This document shows positions 44,331 through 53,675 of a DNA stretch of 64,000 nt, in pieces; the stretch's first letter is position 1; each line of letters begins with the position of its first letter. The notes below the pieces were generated by a model, which searched no databases, was not told where the DNA came from, and was given only the letters and a program-made list of their open reading frames with translations. This DNA comes from AP-15 sp963747735. Lineage in GTDB: Bacteria > Pseudomonadota > Alphaproteobacteria > ATCC43930 > CGMCC-115725. Both the position numbers and the translations under genes were made by a program. The stretch covers positions 1-64,000 of the forward strand of contig CAVVGE010000021.1 in the NCBI GenBank assembly GCA_963747735.1, read 5' to 3'.

Positions 44331-44349
44331 ATCCTTTTTGCATTACAAT
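44321..44349 (+). promoter_or_regulatory. Sigma70-type promoter of the first RTX gene
   Basis: TTGCCA at 44321 and TACAAT at 44344 with 17 bases between, 41 bases upstream of the GTG. The sequence CTCGTGACGGCTTGCCAATA around it matches CCTGACGCCTTGCAAATA upstream of the second RTX gene. Confidence 0.6.
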
Positions 44350-44389
44350 CGCATAGAGCGGGCGATGCTGCTTGAGATGAGAGGCGACT

Positions 44390-47300
44390 GTGCCGAGAAC
44401 CATCACCGGGACCACAACGACCGGCATCGTTCTTTCGACGCCCACCGACAATCCGGTAACGGTCGCCGGCGGCGCCCTGGTCGAGAGTTCGGGGTTCGCC
44501 CTGATCGGCGGCTCGCGCAAGGGCTATCCGGATTACAATTTCCCATGGACTATCACCAATCTCGGATATGTCGAGGGAAAGGGCGGGAACTCGACCGGCA
44601 TCGTGCTGTACGGCGGCGGCACTATCAACAACTACAACTACATCAGCGGCGGACGACAGGGCATCTACACCTATTACCGGCCCGCGACGGTGATCAACAA
44701 AGGGCTGATCTCGGCCTACGGCACTAATGGCGTCGGCATCATCCTGAGCGCGGGCGGCCGGGTCACGAACGACGGCACTGTCTTCGGCGATGTGGGCGGC
44801 GTCAAGATCCAGGGCGCGAACGCGACGCTCGCCAATTACGGGACGATCAAGAACCGCGCCAGTGCCCCGTTTGGCGTCAGCCTCGACGGCTTTCTCGGCA
44901 ACTTCGTCACCAACACCGGCTATATCGAGGACAACGTCATCGAAACCGGGGCGCCCGGAACGCTGGTCAATTCGGGCACGATCGTGGGCAGCGTCTCGAT
45001 CGGCCATAGCGGCATCGTCACCAACGGCGTCTCGGGCTCGACGGCGGCGCAGATCGACGGGTTTTTTACGAACATCACCGGCGGCGTCGGCACCATCACC
45101 AATTACGGCACGATCTCCGGCTTCTTCGAGGGGGTCGATTTGTCGGCCGGAGGGGTCGTCAACAACGCTCAGCCCGGGGCGGTGATCACGACGGGCAACA
45201 GCGGTCAAGAGGGCATCTTTATAGGCGGCTATACGCAGGGGACCGTCACCAATCTCGGCACGGTCGAGGTCAATGGCAGCGTCGGTGTCGCCGTGAATCT
45301 CGCCACCGCCGGCGGCACCCTGACCAACGGCTCGACGAGCGTCAGCACCGCCTTGATCGAGTTCGCGACGCAGACGGAGGGCTTCGGCGTCTATTCGAGC
45401 CCGGTGGCGAGCATCACCAATTACGGCACGATCAGCGCCGGGACCGGGATCTTTCTGAAATCCGGCGGCAATGCTTTTAACACTGGAAGCGCAGCCCGGA
45501 TCGCCGCAGAGTTCACCGGCATCAACCTGCCGGGCGCTTCGCCGACCGACACGGTCGTCAATACCGGAACGGTCGATGCCGACGGCCTTGCCAACAACAA
45601 ATACATCTCGAGCTACGGCGTGCGGATCGAAACCGGAAGCATCGTCAACGGCGGTACTGCGGCGACGCAGGCGCTGATCATCGCCGATCCGACCGGCCTC
45701 GACACGCCAACTGCGCCGGTCCCAATGCACAGCTTCGGCGTCGAGTTCGTTGCCGGCGGGAACCTAACGAATTACGGCACCGTGGCGGGCGCCCGCGGCG
45801 GCGTGGATATTTCCGCCGGTGTTGTCACCAACGGACCGGGCGGTGTGCGCAGCGCGCTGATCGAAGGCAGATATTACGGGGTGCACACCGCCGGGACGGC
45901 CGCCCAATCGGTCGCGGTGACTAATTTCGGGACGATTTCTGCCATCGGCACCGCCGGCATCGGCATCGATTTCGACGACACGGCCGACAACACCGTCAGC
46001 AATTCGGGCACGATCAACGGCGGCGGCGGGACCGCGATGGCGTTCGGCGCCGGCGACGACTTGCTGATCGTCCGGCCGGGTGCGGTCTTCGACGGCGTCG
46101 TCAATGGTGGTGGCGGCGGCAACGAGATCGATTTCCATACAAGCGGCAAAATCAGCCTCGCACCCGAATTTATCGGCTTTGCGAGGGTGCGCCTGTTCGC
46201 GGCCGCGAGCCTCGCCTTGAAGCCCTCGGATTTGGCGGGGCTCGCCGGCAAGGCGATCACCGTCATCGACGGCACTGCCGGCGACACCGTCAGTGCTGCC
46301 GCATTGACCGCGACCGAAGAAGCAACCGTCAAAGGCGGCGCCGGAAACGATGTTTTTGTCGGCGGCGCCGGCAAGGATATATTCACCGGCGGCGCGGGTG
46401 CCGACACTTTCGACTTCTCGGCCGCGGCACTCGGGGCGGGCGACAGGGTGCTGGGCGGCTCGGGCGCGGACGAGCTGGTCATGACGACCCCCGGCACAGT
46501 CACTGCCACCGGGGTCAGCGGGGTCGAGACCTGGCGCCTCGCCAACGGCAAGCCGAACGATCTGCGCCTGACGACCGGCAACTTTATCGGCACGATCGGG
46601 GCCGCGATCACGATCATCGACGGCAATGCCGGCGACACCGTCAATGCGATCGCGCTTGCTCTATCCGACCGAACGACCGTCGTCGGCGGCAGCGGCAACG
46701 ACGTGTTTATCGGCAGCGCCGGCACGGACTTTTTCAATGGCCATGCGGGCAACGACACGTTCAGATTTTCGATTGCGAATTTGTCGGCGAGCGATGTCGT
46801 CAAAGGCGGCGACGGCAATGATACCCTCTTCCTGACGAGCGCCGGCACGGTGGCGGCGGGCGGGGTCAGCCAAATCGAGACCTGGCGGCTCGCCAATGGC
46901 GGCGCCAACAGGCTGACCCTGACAGCGGGCAACTTTGCCGGAGCGACGGGGGCGACGATCACCGTGGTGGGCGGCAATACCGCCAACACGGTCGACGCGC
47001 ACCTGGCTGGCGCGCACGACGAGACAATCATGGTCGGCGGCGCCGGCGAGGACGTGTTCATCGGCGGCCCCGGCACCGACATTTTCGAATTCTCCTTCGC
47101 GTCCCTCGCGGCGACGGACATCGTGCAGGGCGGCGGCGGCAGCAATCGGCTGCAGATGACGAGCGCCGGCAAGATCGCGGCAACGGGGGTCAGCGGGGTC
47201 GAGACCTACCGGCTCGCCAATGGCGGCGCCAATACCCTCTCTCTGACCAATGCCAATTTTGCCGGGACGTCGGCCGCGACGATCACGGTGATCGGTGGAA

Positions 47301-47773
47301 GAAACGGCAACACGGTAAGCGAAGCCGGCGTATCGGCATCCGATCGGGCCGTTTTGGTGGGTGGTGCGGGGGCCGACATCCTGACCGCGGGGCGGCATGC
47401 CAGATTGACCGGCGGGGCCGGCGCCGACCAGTTTGTGTTCACCACCCCCGGCTCGGCCGCGATCCCCGACGCGAACACGATCACCGACTTTACCCACGGC
47501 CTCGACAAGATCGTCTTTCGCGATGCGGCCTTTAACCTCGGCATCGACGAGGGCAAGGGCACCGCGACCGCGCAGGCGATCGCAGGGTCCCTGTTCTCGA
47601 CCAGCACCAACGGCAGCGTTGCCACGACCGCAAACCGGTTCGCCTACAACGCAAAAACCGGAGGGCTGTTTTATGACGCCGACGGCAGCGGAAAGGCCGA
47701 TGCCAGCCAACGCATCGCGACCTTGACCAACGACCCGACCCTCACCGCCAGCGACCTCTTTTTTATCAAATAG
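44390..47773 (+). CDS. Large RTX-type protein with beta-helix N-terminus, copy 1
   Basis: 1127 aa from GTG 44390. No N-terminal signal peptide. Residues about 1-550 are short repeats of the TNYGTISAGTGI / VTNLGTVEVNG kind, as in right-handed beta-helix adhesins. From about 555 the protein is RTX-like: GGAGNDVFVGGAGKDIFTGG and GGSGNDVFIGSAGTD nonapeptides. Three modules of about 108 aa alternate with these, each containing GVSxxETWRLANG ... LTLTAGNFAG ... TITVVGGN. The C-terminus (ITDFTHGLDKIVFRDAAFNL ... LTASDLFFIK) is the kind recognised by type I secretion. No ABC secretion genes are in the window. Likely extracellular, calcium-stabilised. Confidence 0.82.
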   Translation: MPRTITGTTTTGIVLSTPTDNPVTVAGGALVESSGFALIGGSRKGYPDYNFPWTITNLGYVEGKGGNSTGIVLYGGGTINNYNYISGGRQGIYTYYRPATVINKGLISAYGTNGVGIILSAGGRVTNDGTVFGDVGGVKIQGANATLANYGTIKNRASAPFGVSLDGFLGNFVTNTGYIEDNVIETGAPGTLVNSGTIVGSVSIGHSGIVTNGVSGSTAAQIDGFFTNITGGVGTITNYGTISGFFEGVDLSAGGVVNNAQPGAVITTGNSGQEGIFIGGYTQGTVTNLGTVEVNGSVGVAVNLATAGGTLTNGSTSVSTALIEFATQTEGFGVYSSPVASITNYGTISAGTGIFLKSGGNAFNTGSAARIAAEFTGINLPGASPTDTVVNTGTVDADGLANNKYISSYGVRIETGSIVNGGTAATQALIIADPTGLDTPTAPVPMHSFGVEFVAGGNLTNYGTVAGARGGVDISAGVVTNGPGGVRSALIEGRYYGVHTAGTAAQSVAVTNFGTISAIGTAGIGIDFDDTADNTVSNSGTINGGGGTAMAFGAGDDLLIVRPGAVFDGVVNGGGGGNEIDFHTSGKISLAPEFIGFARVRLFAAASLALKPSDLAGLAGKAITVIDGTAGDTVSAAALTATEEATVKGGAGNDVFVGGAGKDIFTGGAGADTFDFSAAALGAGDRVLGGSGADELVMTTPGTVTATGVSGVETWRLANGKPNDLRLTTGNFIGTIGAAITIIDGNAGDTVNAIALALSDRTTVVGGSGNDVFIGSAGTDFFNGHAGNDTFRFSIANLSASDVVKGGDGNDTLFLTSAGTVAAGGVSQIETWRLANGGANRLTLTAGNFAGATGATITVVGGNTANTVDAHLAGAHDETIMVGGAGEDVFIGGPGTDIFEFSFASLAATDIVQGGGGSNRLQMTSAGKIAATGVSGVETYRLANGGANTLSLTNANFAGTSAATITVIGGRNGNTVSEAGVSASDRAVLVGGAGADILTAGRHARLTGGAGADQFVFTTPGSAAIPDANTITDFTHGLDKIVFRDAAFNLGIDEGKGTATAQAIAGSLFSTSTNGSVATTANRFAYNAKTGGLFYDADGSGKADASQRIATLTNDPTLTASDLFFIK

Positions 47774-47902
47774 GTTATTCCGAAAGACGCCGATTCCCTC
47801 TCCAACAGCCCTACCCGTTTGCCGTCAATAATACACCGTGCTTAGTGCTGCGACCCGTAAACCCGCCCCGTACTGTAAAATTTAGTCTGTTGTCCTGACG
47901 CC

Positions 47903-47931
47903 TTGCAAATAAATTCCCTTTAGAGTATAAT
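47903..47931 (+). promoter_or_regulatory. Sigma70-type promoter of the second RTX gene
   Basis: TTGCAA at 47903 and a perfect TATAAT at 47926, spaced by 17 bases, 68 bases before the GTG at 47999. Homologous to the promoter at 44321, so the duplication included the control region. Confidence 0.7.
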
Positions 47932-47998
47932 TCAGCTTCGTTTAAGCAAGTAGGCTCGCGGCCGCAGGGTCGGACCGCAGCCATATAAGGGGTTGATC

Positions 47999-50900
47999 GT
48001 GCGCGTTATCGACAACTACACCACCACCAACGGCATTAAGCTGACCGCGGTTGCCGACAACCCGGTCACGATCACCGGGTCATGCGTGATCAGCATCGAC
48101 GAAACCGCCGGCTCCGCCGTTGCCGGGTTATCCTACGCGGTCATCGAGAATTTCGGGATGATCTCGGCGGCGGGGGTGGGTTCTGCGGGGGTCGGGCTGT
48201 TCGCCGGCGGCACCGTCGTCAACCACGCCGGCATCAGCGGCGAGACGCAAGGAATTTATGCCAACTACCAACCGGTATATGTGAACAATTACGGCATGAT
48301 CTCCGGCTCCGGCAAGGGCGGACGCGGGATCCTGCTGATCGATGGGGGCGAGGTCAAAAACCACCGGTACATCAACGGCGATGTCGGCGGCATCAAAATC
48401 GAAGGCGCCGTTACGACAGTCGACAATTACGGCGTGATTTCAACTGTCCACGGCGGCTATGGCGTAAAGCTGTACGGGTCGCGCAGCAATTTTATGACAA
48501 ACACCGAGAACGGCGTCGTCGAAAACGGCGTGATCGCGAAATACTCGCGGGCAGAGCTGCTCAACGGCGGCAATATTTCCGGTGGCGGCACCTCATCCTC
48601 CGTCTACTTCTCCTATGGCGGATTTATTCAAAACGGCGACCCCGGCGCGACCACTGGCTCGATAGACGGTGTTTTCATCGCCGGCGCTGCCGGAACGGTT
48701 CTCAATTTCGGCGGGATCAGCGGCATTCTGTTTGGCGTCGATTTAGCTGCCGGCGGCAGCTTCAACAATGCGCAGCCGGGTGCAGTGGTCATTCAGGGGG
48801 TCACTATCAGCGGCGCCGCGGGCACGGTGACCAATCTGGGCAACGTGGACGGGAATGGCAGCAAGAATAGCGCGGTTCTTTTAGCTGCCGGCGGCACCGT
48901 CACCAACGGCTCGTCGAGCGTCACCACGGCTTTGATCAAAAACACTACAGAAAGCTACTACTCCGGCATTTCTTCGGACGGGGTCGCTTCCGTAACGAAC
49001 TACGCCACGATAAGCGCGGGAAATGGACTGTCTTTGCCAAGCGGTGGGTATGTCGCCAATACCGGCGCGGCGGCGCTGATCGCGGCAAAATTCACCGGCG
49101 TCGATTTGGCCGGAGCGCCGGGCAGCACGGGCACGCTCACCAATACTGGGACGATCAGCGCCAGCAATCCGACTGTTTCGACCTATGGCGTGTTGATCGG
49201 CTCGGGCGAAGTCGTCAACGGTAGCAGCATGGCGACCGCGGCGCAGATCATCGCCGATCCGCCCGGCCCAAATCCGACAGCGATCGGCTCCTCGATAACG
49301 AGCACCGGTGTCGTATTCGTGACCTCGGGGAGCCTCGCCAATTTCGGCACGGTGGCCGGCGCCAGGACGGGGGTCGGCATCGCCGCGGGCACTGTCGCCA
49401 ACGGCTCGGCCGGCACGCGTACCGCGTTGATCGAGGGCGAGTATTACGGGGTGCACGCCGCCGGGACCGTGGCGCAGTCGGTCGCGATCACCAATTTCGG
49501 CACGATCGCGGCGGTCGGCACCGTCGGCACCGCCGGGATCGGCATCGATTTCGACGATGCGGCCAACAACACCGTCAGCAATTCGGGCACGATCAGCGGC
49601 GCCCGTGGCACCGCGGTCGCGTTCGGCGCCGGTGACGACCGGCTGATCGTCCAGCCGGGTGCGGTTTTCGACGGCGTCGTCAATGGCGGCGGCGGCGGCA
49701 ACGAGATCGATTTCCATACAAGCGGCAAAATCAGCCTCGCACCCGAATTTATCGGCTTTGCGAGGGTGCGCCTGGTCGCGGCCGCGAGCCTCGCCTTGAA
49801 GCCCTCGGATTTGGCGGGGCTCGCCGGCAAGGCGATCACCGTCATCGACGGCACTGCCGGCGACACCGTCAGTGCTGCCGCATTGACCGCGACCGAAGAA
49901 GCAACCGTCAAAGGCGGCGCCGGAAACGATGTTTTTGTCGGCGGCGCCGGCAAGGATATATTCACCGGCGGCGCGGGTGCCGACACTTTCGATTTCTCGG
50001 CCGCGGCACTCGGGGCGGGCGACAGGGTGCTGGGCGGCTCGGGCGCGGACGAGCTGGTCATGACGACCCCCGGTACGGTCACTGCCACCGGGGTCGGCGG
50101 GGTCGAGACTTACCGCCTCGCCAACGGCAAGCCGAACGATCTGCGCCTGACGACCGGCAATTTTATCGGCACCATCGGGGCCGCGATCACGATCATCGAC
50201 GGCAATGCCGGCGACACCGTCAATGCGATCGCGCTTGCTCTGTCCGACCGAACGACCGTCATCGGCGGCAGCGGCAACGACGTGTTTATCGGCAGCGCCG
50301 GCATCGACTTCTTCAATGGCCATGCCGGCAACGACACGTTCAGATTTTCGGTCGCGGACCTGTCGTCGAGCGATGTCGTCAAAGGCGGCGACGGCAACGA
50401 CACCCTCTTCCTGACGAGCGCCGGCACGGTGGCGGCGGGCGGGGTCAGCCAGGTCGAGACCTGGCGGCTCGCCAATGGCGGCGCCAACAAGCTGACCCTG
50501 ACAGCGGGCAACTTTGCCGGAGTGAGGGGGAACACGATCACGGTGGAGGGCGGCAATTCCGGCAACACAATCGATGCGCATCTGGCTGGCGCGGCTGACC
50601 ACGCGGTCATGATCGGCGGCGCCGGCAAGGATGTATTCACCGGTGGGCCGGGCAACGACACGTTCAGATTTTCGGTCGCGGACCTGTCGGCGGGCGATGT
50701 CGTCAAAGGCGGCGGCGGCAACGACACGCTCTTTCTGACGAGCGCCGGCATTCTCGCGGCGGGCGGGGTCAGCGGGGTCGAGACCTACCGGCTCGCCGAT
50801 GGCGGCGCCGACAGGCTGACCCTGACAGCGGGCAATTTTGCCGGAGCGGCAGGGGCGACGATCACCGTCGAGGGGGGCAATTCCGGCAATACGGTCGATG

Positions 50901-52000
50901 CGCATCTGGTTGGCGCCGGCGACCACGTGGTCATGGTCGGCGGTGCCGGCAAGGATGTATTCACCGGTGGCGCGGGCAACGACACGTTCAGATTTTCCGC
51001 TGCGAGCCTGTCGGCGGGGGATGTCGTCAAAGGCGGCGGCGGCAACGATACCCTCTTCCTGACGAGCGCCGGCACGGTGGCGGCCGGTGGGGTCAGCGGG
51101 GTCGAGACCTACCGGCTCGCCAATGGCGGCGCCGACCGGCTGACCCTGACGGCCGGCAATTTTGCCGCAGTGACAGGGGCGACGATCACGGTGGTCGGCG
51201 GCGATTCCGCCAACACGGTCGATGCGAACCGGGCTGGCGCGCACGACGAGACAATCATGGTCGGCGGCGCCGGCGAGGACGTGTTCATCGGCGGCCCCGG
51301 CACCGACATTTTCGAATTCTCCGCGACCTCCCTGGCGGCGACGGACATCGTGCAGGGCGGCGGCGGCAACGACCGGCTGCAGATGACGAGCGCCGGCAAG
51401 ATCGCGGCAACGGGGGTCAGCGGGGTCGCGACCTGGCGGCTCGCCAATGGCGGCGCCAATACCCTCTCCTTGGCCAATGCCAATTTTGCCGGAGCGGCGA
51501 GGAAAAAGATTACGGTCTTTGGCGGCAATGACGGGAACACGCTCAGCGCAGCCGGGGTATCGGCGGCCGATCTGGCCGTGCTGGTGGGTGGTGCGGGGGC
51601 CGACACCCTGACCGCGGGGCAGCACGCCAAATTGACCGGCGGCGGCGGCGCCGACCAGTTCGTGTTTGCCACGCCCGGCTCGGCCGCGATCCCCGACGCG
51701 AACACGATCACCGACTTTACCCACGGCCTCGACAAGATCGTCTTTCGCGATGCGGGCTTTAACCTCGGCATCGACGAGGGCAAGGGCACCGCGACCGTGC
51801 AGGCGATCGCAGCGTCTCTGTTCTCGACCGACACCAACGGCAGCTTTGCCACGACCGCGAACCGGTTCGCCTACAACGCAAAAACCGGAGGGCTGTTTTA
51901 CGACGCCGACGGCAGCGGCAAGGCCGACGCCAGCCAACGCATCGCGACCCTGACCAACGACCCGACCCTCACCGCCGGCGACCTCTTTTTTATCAAATAG
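47999..52000 (+). CDS. Large RTX-type protein with beta-helix N-terminus, copy 2
   Basis: 1333 aa; GTG 47999 has AAGGGG eight bases upstream and is preferred to the TTG at 47993. Same layout as copy 1: beta-helix-like repeats (VTNYATISAGNGL, NNYGMISGSGKG) to about residue 540, RTX part beyond. DNA of the two genes is nearly identical from about 46105/49682 for several hundred bases (GNEIDFHTSGKISLAPEFIG). Copy 2 has five modules where copy 1 has three. The additions are NDTFRFS..LSAGDVVKGGG units that resemble each other most, so they arose by internal duplication. The C-terminal secretion-like end is conserved. The gene stops one base before the convergent VOC gene. Confidence 0.82.
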   Translation: MRVIDNYTTTNGIKLTAVADNPVTITGSCVISIDETAGSAVAGLSYAVIENFGMISAAGVGSAGVGLFAGGTVVNHAGISGETQGIYANYQPVYVNNYGMISGSGKGGRGILLIDGGEVKNHRYINGDVGGIKIEGAVTTVDNYGVISTVHGGYGVKLYGSRSNFMTNTENGVVENGVIAKYSRAELLNGGNISGGGTSSSVYFSYGGFIQNGDPGATTGSIDGVFIAGAAGTVLNFGGISGILFGVDLAAGGSFNNAQPGAVVIQGVTISGAAGTVTNLGNVDGNGSKNSAVLLAAGGTVTNGSSSVTTALIKNTTESYYSGISSDGVASVTNYATISAGNGLSLPSGGYVANTGAAALIAAKFTGVDLAGAPGSTGTLTNTGTISASNPTVSTYGVLIGSGEVVNGSSMATAAQIIADPPGPNPTAIGSSITSTGVVFVTSGSLANFGTVAGARTGVGIAAGTVANGSAGTRTALIEGEYYGVHAAGTVAQSVAITNFGTIAAVGTVGTAGIGIDFDDAANNTVSNSGTISGARGTAVAFGAGDDRLIVQPGAVFDGVVNGGGGGNEIDFHTSGKISLAPEFIGFARVRLVAAASLALKPSDLAGLAGKAITVIDGTAGDTVSAAALTATEEATVKGGAGNDVFVGGAGKDIFTGGAGADTFDFSAAALGAGDRVLGGSGADELVMTTPGTVTATGVGGVETYRLANGKPNDLRLTTGNFIGTIGAAITIIDGNAGDTVNAIALALSDRTTVIGGSGNDVFIGSAGIDFFNGHAGNDTFRFSVADLSSSDVVKGGDGNDTLFLTSAGTVAAGGVSQVETWRLANGGANKLTLTAGNFAGVRGNTITVEGGNSGNTIDAHLAGAADHAVMIGGAGKDVFTGGPGNDTFRFSVADLSAGDVVKGGGGNDTLFLTSAGILAAGGVSGVETYRLADGGADRLTLTAGNFAGAAGATITVEGGNSGNTVDAHLVGAGDHVVMVGGAGKDVFTGGAGNDTFRFSAASLSAGDVVKGGGGNDTLFLTSAGTVAAGGVSGVETYRLANGGADRLTLTAGNFAAVTGATITVVGGDSANTVDANRAGAHDETIMVGGAGEDVFIGGPGTDIFEFSATSLAATDIVQGGGGNDRLQMTSAGKIAATGVSGVATWRLANGGANTLSLANANFAGAARKKITVFGGNDGNTLSAAGVSAADLAVLVGGAGADTLTAGQHAKLTGGGGADQFVFATPGSAAIPDANTITDFTHGLDKIVFRDAGFNLGIDEGKGTATVQAIAASLFSTDTNGSFATTANRFAYNAKTGGLFYDADGSGKADASQRIATLTNDPTLTAGDLFFIK

Positions 52001-52001
52001 G

Positions 52002-52847
52002 TCATCCCGAAAAGACGAGCGCGGTATTGAACGCGGCGGCGGCCGGCACCACCAGCCGGTCCTGCCCGACCTGCACGCCCGCGACGCCGTGCAGCAGGTC
52101 CGCTGTCTTGTCGAGCGCGCGGACCTTGATTTCCAGCGCCGCCATGTATTCGCTGCGCCCGGCCGGGTCCGCCGCAGCGGCGCCGAATTCGGCGGTTATC
52201 GCCTCCGGTGTCATGAGCTCGACCCGCGCCGTGCCGGCGGCCAGCGCGAGCCGGCCGTTATCGCTGTGCACCGAGCTGCCGCCGAACAAGCCGTCGAACA
52301 ACGCCGCCGTCCGCCGCGGCCCGGCGGTCGCAACGACGATGCGGGCGATGGCGCAGGCGCCGTTCGGGTGCGCCTGCCATTCCGGCCGCCACACCAGCTC
52401 CGGCGTCCGGTGCTCGCAAAAATAGACGCGGCCCATCGCCACCTTCGCCGGGTCGAGCCGGGTGGTGCGAAACCGCGCGTCCTGCATCCGGCCCTCGATC
52501 GCGACCGGCCGCGAAAACGCCTGCACCGGCAATACCGGCAGACCCGCCTCTTCCGCGTGGCGAAAAACACCGTCGGCGTCGGCCGTCTTGAACACCAACC
52601 CGTTGAGGCCCGCCGGAAACGGCATCAGCTCCGGCCGCGCCGCGCCCGCTGCGCCAAAGCCCAAGAGCTCCAGATAATCGGTCGCGAACATCGCCAAATG
52701 GTTGGCCGAGCCCAGCGTGTGGTGCCCGCGCGGCGTCAGCCGAAAGCCGAGCCGGGCAAAAGTCTGCATCGCCTCGTCGATGCGCTCGCGCACATCGATA
52801 ACGACATGGTCGAGGACGGGTGACAGCGCGCTCACATAGGCCTCCAT
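52002..52847 (-). CDS. VOC/glyoxalase-like domain protein
   Basis: 281 aa. PVLDHVVIDVRERIDEAMQTFARLGFRLTPRGHHTLGSANHLAMF begins the first VOC module, DYLELLGFG the usual strand, and a second module starts around IARIVVATAGPRRTAALFDGLFGG. Typical of the Glyoxalase_3 group (a fused pair of units). Substrate unknown. Convergent with the RTX gene. Confidence 0.82.
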   Translation of the reverse strand: MEAYVSALSPVLDHVVIDVRERIDEAMQTFARLGFRLTPRGHHTLGSANHLAMFATDYLELLGFGAAGAARPELMPFPAGLNGLVFKTADADGVFRHAEEAGLPVLPVQAFSRPVAIEGRMQDARFRTTRLDPAKVAMGRVYFCEHRTPELVWRPEWQAHPNGACAIARIVVATAGPRRTAALFDGLFGGSSVHSDNGRLALAAGTARVELMTPEAITAEFGAAAADPAGRSEYMAALEIKVRALDKTADLLHGVAGVQVGQDRLVVPAAAAFNTALVFSG

Positions 52848-52931
52848 TTCGGCGGCGGGCGGCAGGGTAAGCGGCGATCGGGATATCGTGCAACGGACAG
52901 GATCGGAGACCCCGGCATCGCCGCGGTGCGC

Positions 52932-53410
52932 TCAAACCGGTGCGGGCTGCTGCTCCTCCAGGACGCGCACCCGGTCGGCGGTGCGCGCCTGCTGCTCGAC
53001 GAGGCGGCTCAAGAGATTGGTCATGCCGCTGATCGCGCCGACCAGCTGCTGGACGAACGCCGAGACGACGCGCAATTCGTCCCTCAGCGCCGCCGTCTCG
53101 TTCAGCGATTGCCGGATGAGGCGGGCCAGCGCTTCGATCTCGACGTTGCGGGCGACACCGGCGATTGCCGCAGCAAGCTCATCCTTGGTCGCCAGCCCGG
53201 CAAGATCGGCCTTGGTCGCCATCTCGGCGCGCAGCTCGGTGAGGTCCGCCTTGGTCGCCATCTCGGCGCGCAACTCGGCAAGCTCCGCCTTGGTCGCCAT
53301 CTCGGCGCGCAGCGCGGCGAGATCGGCCTTGGTGCCATCTCGGCAAGGTCGGCCTTGGTGGCGAGCCCGGCGAGCGCCGCCTCGATCCGGGCCAAACGTT
53401 CCTCGCTCAT
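52932..53410 (-). CDS. Coiled-coil protein built from 13-residue repeats, one frame break
   Basis: ATG 53410 (GGAGG five bases upstream) gives MSEERLARIEAALAGLATKA. The DNA is a tandem array of 39-base units encoding LTELRAEMATKAD with small variations. A missing C near 53333 (GGTGCC for GGTCGCC) breaks the frame in the second unit; the rest (to EQQPAPV, stop at 52932) is open. Corrected length is about 160 aa, wholly helical, soluble. Homologues with ATKADLAELR repeats are frequent and of unknown role; some resemble phage or DUF1640-type coiled coils. Confidence 0.65.
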
Positions 53411-53675
53411 GCCAGCCTCCATACAGGTACGCGGGTTTGGCGTTCTCCCGCCGCGATGGCTTGCGGCCGTTCCCGGCCGTTGCCGTCGTGATCGCTACCG
53501 AAATTTGGCCGTCGTCGCCTGGCGATTTTTTGCAAGCTCCTCTGATACGGCGGGATCAAGACGCCGGCTTGTCGCGAGCCATGGCGGCGTCCTGCTTCTC
53601 GCCGTGTGTCAGTCAGAAGATAATAAGCTCTCCGGGGAGAAATTCAAAAATTCGTGGTATCGCGGGAGGGTGTCA

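Noticed and set aside
48881..51937. 1018-codon minus-strand open frame under the second RTX gene
   Set aside because: A mirror of repetitive GC-rich coding sequence; no family motifs, start or ribosome site.
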